Shown here: positions 8,110 through 16,649 of the stretch, piece by piece
How the letters are laid out: every line of letters starts with the position of its first letter
How positions within the stretch are numbered: the stretch's first letter is position 1
Source: Noviherbaspirillum sp. UKPF54
Lineage (GTDB): Bacteria; Pseudomonadota; Gammaproteobacteria; Burkholderiales; Burkholderiaceae_D
Length of the DNA: 64,000 nucleotides
NCBI RefSeq assembly: GCF_007874125.1
Contig: NZ_CP040128.1
Coordinates: forward strand, 496,001-560,000
Direction of reading: 5' to 3'
Position numbers and translations under genes: made by a program
The notes under the pieces: model-generated
The model's input: the letters and a program-made list of their open reading frames with translations, nothing else
Databases searched by the model: none
What the model was told of the DNA's origin: nothing

Positions 8110-9426
8110 ATGTTCACAACCCGCGCAACACTATTGCTGGCTGCCGCGCTCATGGCGGCGCAGCCTGCCCGCGCTCAAGAGCAGCGCGAAGAAACATGGA
8201 ATGCCAAATTCCAGGCGACCTATGTCTGGCAGGCCAAACCGGCGTTTGCGGCAGCCTATTCCGGCGCCAACAGCCTGCGTCCAGAGCGCGAGAAAAGCTA
8301 TTCGTTCTCGGCCGACGCCGCCTTCGGCTGGCGGCCCTGGCGGGGCGGGGAATTGTATTTCGACCCGGAAGTCGTGCAGGGCGTGCCGCTGTCGGGCTTG
8401 CACGGCTTGGGCGGCATGACCAACGGCGAACAGCAGAAAACCAGCGGCCCCAACCCCACGCTGTACCGCGCGCGGCTGTTCCTGCGCCAGACTTGGGGCC
8501 TAGGCGGCGACAGGCAGGAGGTCGAGTCGGACGCCAACCGGCTGGCCGGCGCGGTCGACAAGCGCCGCATCGTGCTCACCGCCGGCAATTTCGCGGTCAC
8601 TGATGTATTCGATAATAGCGCCTACGCGCACGACGCCCGCGCCCAGTTCCTGAACTGGGCACTGCTGGCGCACGGCGCATACGACTATGCGGGCGACGCG
8701 CGCGGCTATACCTGGGGCGCTGTACTCGAATATTTTCACGATGATTGGGCGGTGCGCGCCGGGCGCTTCATGCAGCCGGCCGAATCCAACGGCCTGCCCC
8801 TGGATACGCGCATCTTTGCCCATTATGGAGACCAGGTGGAACTGGAACACGCGTACAGCATCGGCCAGCAGCCCGGCAAGCTGCGGCTGCTGGCCTTCCG
8901 CAACAAGGCTGAAATGGGCAGTTTCCGCGACGCGCTGGCCGATGCCGCGGTCAACGGCGGCATACCCGATGTGGCTCGGGTGCGCAAGGACAACATCAAG
9001 CGCGGTTTCGGCGTCAGCGCTGAACAGAACCTGACGGCCGATCTCGGTGTGTTTGCGCGGGCCAGCCGCAACGACGGCGGCACCGAAACCTACGCCTTCA
9101 CCGAAATCGAGCGCTCGGTTTCGCTGGGCGGGGCGCTCAAGGGGGCCGCCTGGAAGCGCACGGCCGATACCGTCGGCGTCGCGCTGGTGCGCAACGGGCT
9201 GTCGCGCGCGCACCGCGATTATCTGGCGGCGGGCGGCTTGGGCGCGTTCATCGGCGACGGCCGCCTGAACTATCGCCCGGAAACCATTGCGGAGGCATAC
9301 TACAGCGTCGCGCTGGCGCGTCAGGCTTGGCTGACGTTCGATTTCCAGCGTATCGGCAATCCCGCGTATAACGCCGATCGCGGCCCGGTCAAGGTAGCAT
9401 CGCTCCGGCTGCACGCCGAATATTAA
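8110..9426 (+). CDS. Carbohydrate-selective porin (OprB-like)
   Basis: Outer-membrane barrel of 438 residues with a cleavable signal peptide (cut near QPARA-QE, about residue 22). Alternating amphipathic strands and a C-terminal strand ending in Tyr (LRLHAEY) are typical of porins. Motifs such as ELYFDPEVVQG, LYRARLFLRQTWG, GNFAVTDVFDNSAY and NRGPVK-like ending match the OprB family, which lets sugars or other small solutes through. The start is fixed by GGAGG five bases before the ATG. It is followed after 17 bases by an ABC transporter permease, so it likely supplies that transporter's outer-membrane step. Confidence 0.85.
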   Translation: MFTTRATLLLAAALMAAQPARAQEQREETWNAKFQATYVWQAKPAFAAAYSGANSLRPEREKSYSFSADAAFGWRPWRGGELYFDPEVVQGVPLSGLHGLGGMTNGEQQKTSGPNPTLYRARLFLRQTWGLGGDRQEVESDANRLAGAVDKRRIVLTAGNFAVTDVFDNSAYAHDARAQFLNWALLAHGAYDYAGDARGYTWGAVLEYFHDDWAVRAGRFMQPAESNGLPLDTRIFAHYGDQVELEHAYSIGQQPGKLRLLAFRNKAEMGSFRDALADAAVNGGIPDVARVRKDNIKRGFGVSAEQNLTADLGVFARASRNDGGTETYAFTEIERSVSLGGALKGAAWKRTADTVGVALVRNGLSRAHRDYLAAGGLGAFIGDGRLNYRPETIAEAYYSVALARQAWLTFDFQRIGNPAYNADRGPVKVASLRLHAEY

Positions 9427-9443
9427 GATAGAGAAAGGCCAAC

Positions 9444-11174
9444 ATGTTCGATCTGTTCGATCCGCAACGCAGCGGCCGCGACTGGCTGGCGGCGCGCCCC
9501 AACCGCTGGGACTGGGCGTTGCTGCCGCTGGTGCTGGCGCTGTTGGCCGCGCTCGCCTTCGGTGCGATGCAAATGACCCGGCCGTTTGTCGTCGGCCAGC
9601 CGACCGAGATCGCACTCGATCCGATCTATCTGCCGTACTACCTGCTGCGCACCATCCTGCGCATGTTTACGGCGATGGGCTTTTCGCTGCTGTTTTCGTT
9701 CGCGTTCGCCGCCGTCGCCGCGCGCTACCGCGCCGCCGAGAAGGTGATGATCCCGATCCTGGACATCCTGCAGTCGGTGCCGATCCTGGGTTTCCAGGCG
9801 ATCGCAATCGCTCCCTTCATCGCACTCTTTCCCGGCAACCTGCTGGGCGTGGAATGCGCGGCGATCTTCGCGATCTTCACCTCGCAGGCGTGGAACATGA
9901 CCTTCAGCCTGTACGAATCGATGCGCACCGTGCCGTCCGAGCTCAACGAGGCCGCGCGCGTGTTCCGCCTGTCGGCCTGGCAGCGCTTCTGGCGCCTGGA
10001 ACTGCCGTACGCCATGCCGGGCCTGCTGTGGAACATGATGATGTCGATGTCGGGCGGCTGGTTCTTCCTGGTGGCGGCCGAGGCGATCTCGGTGGCCGGG
10101 CAGGACATCAAGCTGCCCGGCATCGGCGCCTGGATCGCGACTGCGATCGAGCAGGAAAACGGCCGCGCCATCGCCTATGCGATCGCCGCCATGTTGGCCG
10201 GCATCGTGCTGTACGACCAGCTGTTCTTCCGGCCGCTGCTGGCCTGGGCCGACAAGTTCCGTTTCGAGGAGTCGCAGGGCGAGACCGCGCAGCAGTCGTG
10301 GCTGCTCGACTGGATACGGCGCAGCCGCTGGATGCGCGCGCTTTCCGACCGGTTCTGGGCCCGCATGCGCGGCGCGCTGGGTTGGTTCGGCGGTGCGTCG
10401 CAGCGTGCCGGCGACCAGCGCGCGCGCAAGCGGCCGGCGTGGCTGCCGCGCGCCTGGGATGCGCTGGTGGTCGTCGCTGCCGCGCTGGCAGCGATCCGGC
10501 TGGTCGTCTACATCCATAGCGACGTCGGCTGGGGCGAAGCGGCGCATGTGGTCGGCCTGGGCATTGTCACGCTCTTGCGCGTGATGCTGCTGATCGGGCT
10601 GGCGTCGGCGGTGTGGGTGCCGGTCGCGGTCTGGATCGGGCTGCGCCCGCAGTATTCGCAGCGGGTGCAGGCGGTGGCGCAATTCCTGGCTGCGTTCCCG
10701 GTCAACCTGCTGTTCCCGCTGGTGGTCTATGCCCTGGTGGCGTTCCGCCTCAACCCGAATGTCTGGCTGAGTCCGCTGATGGTGTTCGGCACCCAGTGGT
10801 ACATCCTGTTCAACGTGGTGGCGGGCGCCTCCACTATCCCGACCGAACTGCGGCTGGCGGCCGACAACCTCGGCCTCAAGGGCTGGCTCAAATGGAAGCG
10901 CGTGTACCTGCCGGCGGTATTTCCGAGCTACCTGACCGGTGCCATTACTGCCAGCGGCGGCTCCTGGAACGCCAGCATCGTGGCCGAGTACGTCACCTGG
11001 GGCAAGACCACGCTGGTGGCCGACGGGCTGGGCAGCTATATCAAGCAGATGACCGATGCCGGCGATTTTCACCGGATCGCGCTGGGCATCGGCGTGATGT
11101 GCGTATTCGTGATGTTGTTGAACCGTTTCTTCTGGCGCAAGCTGTACCTGCTGGCCGAAGACCGCAGCCGATGA
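9444..11174 (+). CDS. ABC transporter permease, two fused membrane halves
   Basis: Inner-membrane permease of 576 residues made of two BPD-type (NrtB/SsuC-like) halves in one chain: residues about 20-265 and 330-570. The EAA-loop signatures are SELNEAARVFRLSAWQRFW (about 165) and TELRLAADNLGLKGWLKWK (about 470). Single-half permeases of about 260 residues that dimerise are the norm in the nitrate/sulfonate/taurine class, so this is a natural tandem fusion. It lies between the porin and its ATPase, with no substrate-binding protein in the operon. Substrate unknown. Confidence 0.88.
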   Translation: MFDLFDPQRSGRDWLAARPNRWDWALLPLVLALLAALAFGAMQMTRPFVVGQPTEIALDPIYLPYYLLRTILRMFTAMGFSLLFSFAFAAVAARYRAAEKVMIPILDILQSVPILGFQAIAIAPFIALFPGNLLGVECAAIFAIFTSQAWNMTFSLYESMRTVPSELNEAARVFRLSAWQRFWRLELPYAMPGLLWNMMMSMSGGWFFLVAAEAISVAGQDIKLPGIGAWIATAIEQENGRAIAYAIAAMLAGIVLYDQLFFRPLLAWADKFRFEESQGETAQQSWLLDWIRRSRWMRALSDRFWARMRGALGWFGGASQRAGDQRARKRPAWLPRAWDALVVVAAALAAIRLVVYIHSDVGWGEAAHVVGLGIVTLLRVMLLIGLASAVWVPVAVWIGLRPQYSQRVQAVAQFLAAFPVNLLFPLVVYALVAFRLNPNVWLSPLMVFGTQWYILFNVVAGASTIPTELRLAADNLGLKGWLKWKRVYLPAVFPSYLTGAITASGGSWNASIVAEYVTWGKTTLVADGLGSYIKQMTDAGDFHRIALGIGVMCVFVMLLNRFFWRKLYLLAEDRSR

Positions 11175-11187
11175 TGAGGATGATGTG

Positions 11188-12489
11188 ATGAGCCGCAATG
11201 AATTGATCGAACTGAAGGGCGTCGCCAAGTCGTTCCGCTCGGCCGACGGCGCGCCGCGCACAGTGCTGGAGTCGGTCGACTTCGCGCTGCGGGAGGGCGA
11301 GATCGTCGCCCTGCTGGGCAAGTCGGGGTCGGGAAAGTCGACCTTGCTGCGCATCATGGCCGGCCTGATCCCGGCCGACGCCGGCCGCGCCGCGTATCGC
11401 GGGCAGGCGATCGGCGGGCCGGTCGGCGGCATCGCGATGGTGTTCCAGTCGTTCGCGCTGTTCCCGTGGCTGACGGTGCAGCAGAACGTCGAGCTCGGGC
11501 TGGAAGCGCAAGGCATGCCGCCGGCCGAGCGCGAGCGGCGCGCCGACGCGATGCTGGAGCTGATGGGTCTGGCCGGTTTCGGCGGCGCCTTGCCGCGCGA
11601 ACTGTCGGGCGGCATGCGCCAGCGCGTGGGCATCGCGCGCGCGCTGGTGACCGACCCCGACGTGCTGCTGATGGACGAGGCGTTCTCCGCGCTCGACGTG
11701 CTCACCGGCGAGACGCTGCGCGACGACATCCTGGAGCTGTGGGACAGCCAGCGCATGCCGACGAAGGGCATGCTGATCGTGTCGCACAATATCGAGGAAG
11801 CGGTGATGATGGCCGACCGCATCATCATCCTGTCGAGCGACCCGGGCCGGATCCGCAGCGAATTCCGGATCGACCTGCCGCGCCCGCGCAACGCCGATTC
11901 GGTCGAGGTCAGGGGGCTGGTGGACGAGGTCTACGGGCTGATGACCATGCGCCCGGCGCAGGAGGCGGCGGCCGAGGTTCTGGCGCGCATGCACCTGGGC
12001 TACCGCCTGCCGGACACCGATGTCGAGCACATCGAGGGCGTGCTCGACCTGCTCGCCGACGCCCCGTTCAACGGCCGCGCCGACTTGCCGCAGCTGGCGC
12101 AGGAAGCCGAGCTCCCCGACGAAGAGCTGTTCCCGGCTTACGAGGCGCTCGGCCTGCTGGCGCTGGCGCAGGTGGAAAAGGGCGACATCGCGCTCACGCC
12201 GCTGGGGCATCGCTACGCCGAGGCCGACCAGGCGCTCAGGCAGGAGATTTTCGGCCAGCAGCTGCTCACGCACGTGCCGCTGGCGGCGCATATCCGGCAC
12301 CGGCTGGAAGCGGAGCAGAGCGGCACGCTGCCGGAGAAACCGTTCCTGGAGCTGCTGGAGGAATTCCTGAAGGCGGACGAAGCCAAGCGCGTGCTGCAGG
12401 TCGCCATCGAATGGGGACGCTACGGCGAGGCGTACGAATACGATTACCATACCGGCCGGCTCAAGCTGCCGGACAGCGAAGAAGAGTGA
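11188..12489 (+). CDS. ABC transporter ATP-binding protein with AAA-associated C-terminal domain
   Basis: 433 residues. The N-terminal ATPase (about 1-255) has Walker A GKSGSGKST, Q-loop VFQSFALFPW, signature LSGGMRQRVGIARAL, Walker B VLLMDEAFSALD and the H-loop SHNIEEA. It is of the nitrate/sulfonate (SsuB/TauB) class. The extra C-terminal part (about 280-433) is rich in Glu/Leu and matches the 'AAA-associated' domain found on such ATPases; it may gate or regulate transport. The ATG is chosen over an adjoining GTG because GAGGA is correctly spaced. It energises the fused permease upstream. Confidence 0.9.
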   Translation: MSRNELIELKGVAKSFRSADGAPRTVLESVDFALREGEIVALLGKSGSGKSTLLRIMAGLIPADAGRAAYRGQAIGGPVGGIAMVFQSFALFPWLTVQQNVELGLEAQGMPPAERERRADAMLELMGLAGFGGALPRELSGGMRQRVGIARALVTDPDVLLMDEAFSALDVLTGETLRDDILELWDSQRMPTKGMLIVSHNIEEAVMMADRIIILSSDPGRIRSEFRIDLPRPRNADSVEVRGLVDEVYGLMTMRPAQEAAAEVLARMHLGYRLPDTDVEHIEGVLDLLADAPFNGRADLPQLAQEAELPDEELFPAYEALGLLALAQVEKGDIALTPLGHRYAEADQALRQEIFGQQLLTHVPLAAHIRHRLEAEQSGTLPEKPFLELLEEFLKADEAKRVLQVAIEWGRYGEAYEYDYHTGRLKLPDSEEE

Positions 12490-12513
12490 CTAACGGAATT
12501 GAAAAGGACTTTC

Positions 12514-12918
12514 ATGCAAGAGGCAGACAGCGGAAAATCCGTGGAGCCCGCCGAGCGCCCGTGGATCGTGCTTGCGACAACCTATGACGTCGAGGCCTGG
12601 ATCGATAATTACAACCGCGAACTGCAGCGCGCGATCGAAAATACCCGCGCCGTCGGCTACGGCATCTGCTTCCGGCTCGGGCACGGCGGGGAAATCTACC
12701 TGCACACCACGTCCGACGGCGACGTACTGCTGGATGTGACGCCGGAAGCGGAGTGGGTCGCGCCGCTGCTCAGCGCCGCGACCGGCGTCGAAGCGCCGCC
12801 TGCGCGCATCTGGGCCTTGCCGGGACACACGCTGACGCAATTGGTGCTCGGATTGAGCCCCCTGATCGCCGCCACCAGGATCGTGCTGCAGCACGATTTC
12901 AAGATAAGGAAGTACTAG
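12514..12918 (+). CDS. Unknown protein of the ABC-transporter operon
   Basis: 134 residues, soluble, no signal peptide and no family that I recognise. Visible features are WIVLATTYDVEAWIDNYNRE near the N-terminus, GYGICFRLGHGGEIYLHTTSDGD (two beta strands) and a hydrophobic segment around 105-120 (LTQLVLGLSPLIAATRIV) that may be a membrane helix or buried. AAGG lies 6 bases before the ATG; an in-frame TTG at 12499 is less likely. It follows the ATPase gene by 24 bases and is probably the last gene of the porin-ABC operon. Confidence 0.6.
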   Translation: MQEADSGKSVEPAERPWIVLATTYDVEAWIDNYNRELQRAIENTRAVGYGICFRLGHGGEIYLHTTSDGDVLLDVTPEAEWVAPLLSAATGVEAPPARIWALPGHTLTQLVLGLSPLIAATRIVLQHDFKIRKY

Positions 12919-13110
12919 TTTTCGCGTAGGGGAGCCTGCGCCGGTTGGAATAAAAACGTTACTTTTCAGATACTTATCCCTCCGTATTACTCCCGATACA
13001 CCCCATCGGTCGACTCCGAATACAATGGTCGAGGCACGATTGGTCTGGCTACCGAATGTGCATGACAGGCCAATAGCGTCACTAATAACGATTCGATAGA
13101 GGAGATGACC

Positions 13111-14070
13111 ATGGTTTCTGTATTCCTTCGCCGCTTGCTGGCGACGGCTGGCGTGGCGCTGCTGGCGGCGGCGCCGGCGCTCGCGCAGCAGCAGTACATC
13201 AACATCCTGACCGGCGGCACCAGCGGCGTGTACTACCCGATGGGCGTGGCGCTGTCGCAGAACTACGCCAAGGCGATCCCGAATGCGAAGACTTCGGTGC
13301 AGGCGACCAAGGCTTCGGCCGAGAACCTGAACCTGCTGCAGGCGGGGCGCGGCGAACTCGCCTTTTCCCTGGGCGACTCGCTGTCGGATGCCTGGAAGGG
13401 CGACGAGGAAGCCGGCTTCAAGGCGCCGCTGAAAAAGCTGCGCGGCGTGGCCGGCATCTATCCCAACTACATCCAGATCGTCGCGTCCGCCGACTCCGGC
13501 ATCAAGACCCTGGCCGACCTCAAGGGCAAGCGCATTTCGGTCGGCGCGCCCAAGTCCGGCACCGAGCTGAACGCGCGCGCCATCTTCAAGGCCGCCGGCA
13601 TGACCTACAAGGATTTCGCCAAGGTCGAGTACCTGCCGTTCGGCGAATCGGTGGAACTGATGAAGAACCGCCAGCTCGACGCGACGCTGCAGTCGGCCGG
13701 CCTTGGCGTGTCCTCGCTGCGCGACCTGGCCACCTCGGTCAGGATCGTGGTGGTGCCGGTGCCGGCCGAGGTAGTGGCCAAGGTGGGCGACGCGGCCTAC
13801 CAGTCCGGCGTGATCCCGGCCAGGACTTATGAAGGCCAGGCGGTCGACGTGCCGACCGCGTATGTGCAGAACTTCCTGGTCACGCACGAGGGCGTGCCGG
13901 CCGATACGGTCTACAAGATGACCAAGGCTATCTTCGACAATACCGACCAGCTGATGGCGGCGCATGCCGCCGCCAAGGCGATCAAGAAGGACACCGCGAT
14001 CAAGGGCATGCCGGTGCCGCTGCATCCGGGCGCCGAGAAGTACTACCGCGAGGCCGGCCTGATCAAGTAA
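13111..14070 (+). CDS. TAXI-type TRAP transporter solute-binding protein
   Basis: Periplasmic binding protein of 319 residues with a signal peptide (cut near PALAQ-QQ). It begins INILTGGTSGVYYPMG, the hallmark of the TAXI family, and contains LADLKGKRISVGAPKSGTE. TAXI proteins deliver substrates (glutamate/oxoglutarate-type anions or unknown) to a fused TRAP permease, which follows 100 bases downstream. Of two ATGs, the second is used because GAGGAG is correctly spaced only for it. A stem-loop follows the gene and probably keeps its message more abundant than that of the permease. Confidence 0.92.
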   Translation: MVSVFLRRLLATAGVALLAAAPALAQQQYINILTGGTSGVYYPMGVALSQNYAKAIPNAKTSVQATKASAENLNLLQAGRGELAFSLGDSLSDAWKGDEEAGFKAPLKKLRGVAGIYPNYIQIVASADSGIKTLADLKGKRISVGAPKSGTELNARAIFKAAGMTYKDFAKVEYLPFGESVELMKNRQLDATLQSAGLGVSSLRDLATSVRIVVVPVPAEVVAKVGDAAYQSGVIPARTYEGQAVDVPTAYVQNFLVTHEGVPADTVYKMTKAIFDNTDQLMAAHAAAKAIKKDTAIKGMPVPLHPGAEKYYREAGLIK

Positions 14071-14101
14071 GACCATCATTACAGAGTGCGGGCGGCGGCA
14101 T

Positions 14102-14119
14102 GGCGCATCGTGATGCGCC
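14102..14119 (+). promoter_or_regulatory. Intercistronic stem-loop
   Basis: Perfect 7-bp stem GGCGCAT / ATGCGCC with a CGTG loop, without a T-run, between the TAXI binding protein and its permease. Such structures commonly protect the 3' end of binding-protein messages from decay; that role here is inferred. Confidence 0.5.
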
Positions 14120-14170
14120 GATGCACGAACCGGCCGACCCGTGCCGCCATTCCATCAAGGAGCACGTTCA

Positions 14171-16273
14171 ATGTCCGAACTCAATCTTCACGCGGCCCCG
14201 CCCGGAGGCGCTGCGGGCGGCGCCGCGCCGGCCGCAAGCGAGCAATTCCAGGAACACGGCGTGCAGCGCCATCTGGGCGGCTTGCCGCTGAAAATCCTGA
14301 CGGCGGCAGCCCTGGCCTTTTCCGGCTACCAGCTGGTGGTCGCCGCCTTTCATCCGCTGTCGAGCCTGGTGATCCGCTCGCTGCACGTGGGCTTTCTGCT
14401 GATGCTGTGCTTCCTTCTGTATCCGGCGCTCAAGCTCGGCAAGCACAACCGCATCCCCTGGTACGACTGGCTGCTGGCGGCGGGCGGATTCGCGCTCGGC
14501 GCCTATCAATGGATTTTCGAAGCCGACCTGATCCAGCGTGCCGGCGACCCGAGCACGGCCGACCTGGTGGTAGGCACGATCGTGGTGGTGCTGGTGTTCG
14601 AGGCGGTGCGGCGCATCCTCGGCCTGGCGCTGCCGCTGGTGTGCGGCGCCTTCCTGCTGTACGGCCTGTTCGGGCAATACCTGCCGGACGCGATCGCGCA
14701 CCGCGGCTTCGGCTATGACCAGGTCATCGGCCAGCTATTCACCGGCACCGAGGGCATCTACGGCATCCCGACCATGGTGTCGGCGACCTACATCTTCCTG
14801 TTCATCCTGTTCGGCGCTTTCCTGGAACATGCCGGCATGATCAACCTGTTCAACGCAATCGCGCTCGGCCTGGTCGGTCAGGCCAAGGGCGGGCCGGCCA
14901 AGGTGGCGGTGATCTCGTCCGGCTTCATGGGCACCATTTCCGGCTCCGGCGTGGCCAACGTGCTGACCGTCGGCCAGTTCACCATCCCGCTGATGAAGCG
15001 CTTCGGCTATTCGTCGGTGTTCGCCGGCGCGGTGGAAGCGACCTCGTCGATGGGCGGCCAGATCATGCCGCCGGTGATGGGCGCGGTGGCCTTCATCATG
15101 GCCGAAACGCTCAACGTGCCCTATGTCGACATCGTCAAGGCGGCGGCCATTCCCGCCATCCTGTACTACGTGACCGCATTCTGGATGGTGCACCTGGAGG
15201 CGGGGCGCGCGGGACTGACCGGCTTGCCGAAGGAGCAGTGCCCCAGCCCGCTCGCCGCGCTGAAGAAGAACTGGTACCTGGTCCTGCCGCTGGCGGCGCT
15301 GGTGGCCATGCTGTTCCACGGCTTCACGCCGATGTTCGCCGGCATGACCGGCCTGGCGCTGACCGCGATCCTGATTCTCGGCGCCGCCATCGCCGCGCAA
15401 TTGTCCGGCACGGCGTTCCGCTACGTGTTCTGGGTAGCCTTGGGCCTGGGCGCCGCCACCTTCGTGAAGCTGGGCATCTATCCGGTGCTGGCGATCATCG
15501 CGGTGCTGGCCGTGGCCTGCTTGTGGATCAAGGGCGGCAGGAAGACGCTGCACACGATGAAGTCGAGCCTGGTCGACGGCGCCAAGCAGGCGCTGGCGGT
15601 GGGCCTGGCCTGCGCCATCGTCGGCGTGATCATCGGCGTGCTGACGCTGACCGGCGCGGCGTCGAGCTTCGCCGGCTTCATCCTCGACGTCGGCGCCAAC
15701 AGCCTGTTCCTGTCGCTTCTGCTGACCATGATCGTGTGCCTGATCCTCGGCATGGGCATCCCGACCATCCCGAACTACATCATCACCAGCTCGATCGCCG
15801 CGCCCGCGCTGCTCAAGCTGGGCGTGCCGCTGATCGTGTCGCACATGTTCGTGTTCTACTTCGGCATCATGGCCGACCTGACGCCGCCGGTGGCGCTGGC
15901 CGCGTTCGCCGCCGCGTCGATCGCCAAGGACTCGCCGATGAAGATCGGCTTCAAGGCTACGCAGATCGCGATTGCCGGTTTCGTGATTCCGTACATGGCG
16001 GTCTACGATCCGGCGCTGATGCTGCAGGGGGAACTCACGGTCGTGACGGTGGCTTACGTGGTGTGCAAGGCCTTGCTGGCGATCGGGCTGTGGGGCGCGG
16101 CTTCGGTCGGTTACCTGTGGACGCCGCTGAAACCGCTGGAGCGACTGATTGCCGTCGTGTCGGCGGCGCTGCTGGTGGCGGCGGTACCGCTGACCGACCA
16201 GATCGGCTTTGCGCTGACCGCGGCGTTCTTCATCTGGCAAGTCATGCAGCGGCGCCGGCTGGCGGTCGCATGA
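14171..16273 (+). CDS. TRAP transporter permease, fused 4TM/12TM subunits
   Basis: Inner-membrane protein of 700 residues combining the small (DctQ-like) and large (DctM-like) TRAP subunits, as usual for TAXI systems. The first third has about five membrane segments, then the DctM core with SSGFMGTISGSGVANVLTVG near residue 255 and the second repeat CLILGMGIPTIPNYIITSS near 525. It works as a secondary, ion-driven importer with the TAXI protein upstream. AAGGAG precedes the ATG. Its stop overlaps the start of the DUF1850 gene (ATGA). Confidence 0.93.
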   Translation: MSELNLHAAPPGGAAGGAAPAASEQFQEHGVQRHLGGLPLKILTAAALAFSGYQLVVAAFHPLSSLVIRSLHVGFLLMLCFLLYPALKLGKHNRIPWYDWLLAAGGFALGAYQWIFEADLIQRAGDPSTADLVVGTIVVVLVFEAVRRILGLALPLVCGAFLLYGLFGQYLPDAIAHRGFGYDQVIGQLFTGTEGIYGIPTMVSATYIFLFILFGAFLEHAGMINLFNAIALGLVGQAKGGPAKVAVISSGFMGTISGSGVANVLTVGQFTIPLMKRFGYSSVFAGAVEATSSMGGQIMPPVMGAVAFIMAETLNVPYVDIVKAAAIPAILYYVTAFWMVHLEAGRAGLTGLPKEQCPSPLAALKKNWYLVLPLAALVAMLFHGFTPMFAGMTGLALTAILILGAAIAAQLSGTAFRYVFWVALGLGAATFVKLGIYPVLAIIAVLAVACLWIKGGRKTLHTMKSSLVDGAKQALAVGLACAIVGVIIGVLTLTGAASSFAGFILDVGANSLFLSLLLTMIVCLILGMGIPTIPNYIITSSIAAPALLKLGVPLIVSHMFVFYFGIMADLTPPVALAAFAAASIAKDSPMKIGFKATQIAIAGFVIPYMAVYDPALMLQGELTVVTVAYVVCKALLAIGLWGAASVGYLWTPLKPLERLIAVVSAALLVAAVPLTDQIGFALTAAFFIWQVMQRRRLAVA

Positions 16274-16644
16274 GCGCGCTCTGCGTGGCGGCCGCCGCGC
16301 TGACGGTGGCGCTGCCGCTGCAAACGTTCACGCTGGCCTGGACTCATTCCATCGAAAAGATCCGCTGGGAAGAGGATTACCGCATCGCCGGCGGCCGGCT
16401 GCAGCTGGTCGAGTCGCGCATCCGCGGTTCCGGCGCCGGCATGGAGCCGCCCGAGGGCGCGCGGCTGCAGGATGGCGTCTGGCATTACGTGCCGGCGCTG
16501 CCGCCGCTGCCGCGCGTGCGCCTGGCGCGCTCTCCATATGTCGCCGATTACCAGCTGTGCTGGGACGGCGCCTGCCGCGCCATGGCAGACATCGTAGGCC
16601 CGGTGGAAGCAGCGCCGGAGGTGGAACTGGCGCCTTGTGATTAG
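16270..16644 (+). CDS. DUF1850 domain protein of the TAXI-TRAP operon
   Basis: 124 residues starting with a hydrophobic signal or anchor segment, then FTLAWTHSIEKIRWEEDYRI and GMEPPEGARLQDGVWHY, the DUF1850 pattern. This domain is repeatedly found beside TAXI-TRAP transporters; its function is not known. It overlaps the permease stop by four bases, which indicates translational coupling, and is convergent with the antiporter gene (5-base gap). Confidence 0.88.
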   Translation: MSALCVAAAALTVALPLQTFTLAWTHSIEKIRWEEDYRIAGGRLQLVESRIRGSGAGMEPPEGARLQDGVWHYVPALPPLPRVRLARSPYVADYQLCWDGACRAMADIVGPVEAAPEVELAPCD

Positions 16645-16649
16645 CTCGA

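Noticed and set aside
7830..8603. 257-residue frame overlapping the porin start
   Set aside because: The porin has a proper SD, signal peptide and family motifs in its own frame; the other translation is low-complexity.
9423..11891. 822-residue open frame on the minus strand
   Set aside because: Antisense to the ABC permease and ATPase genes, which have clear family motifs; low-complexity translation.
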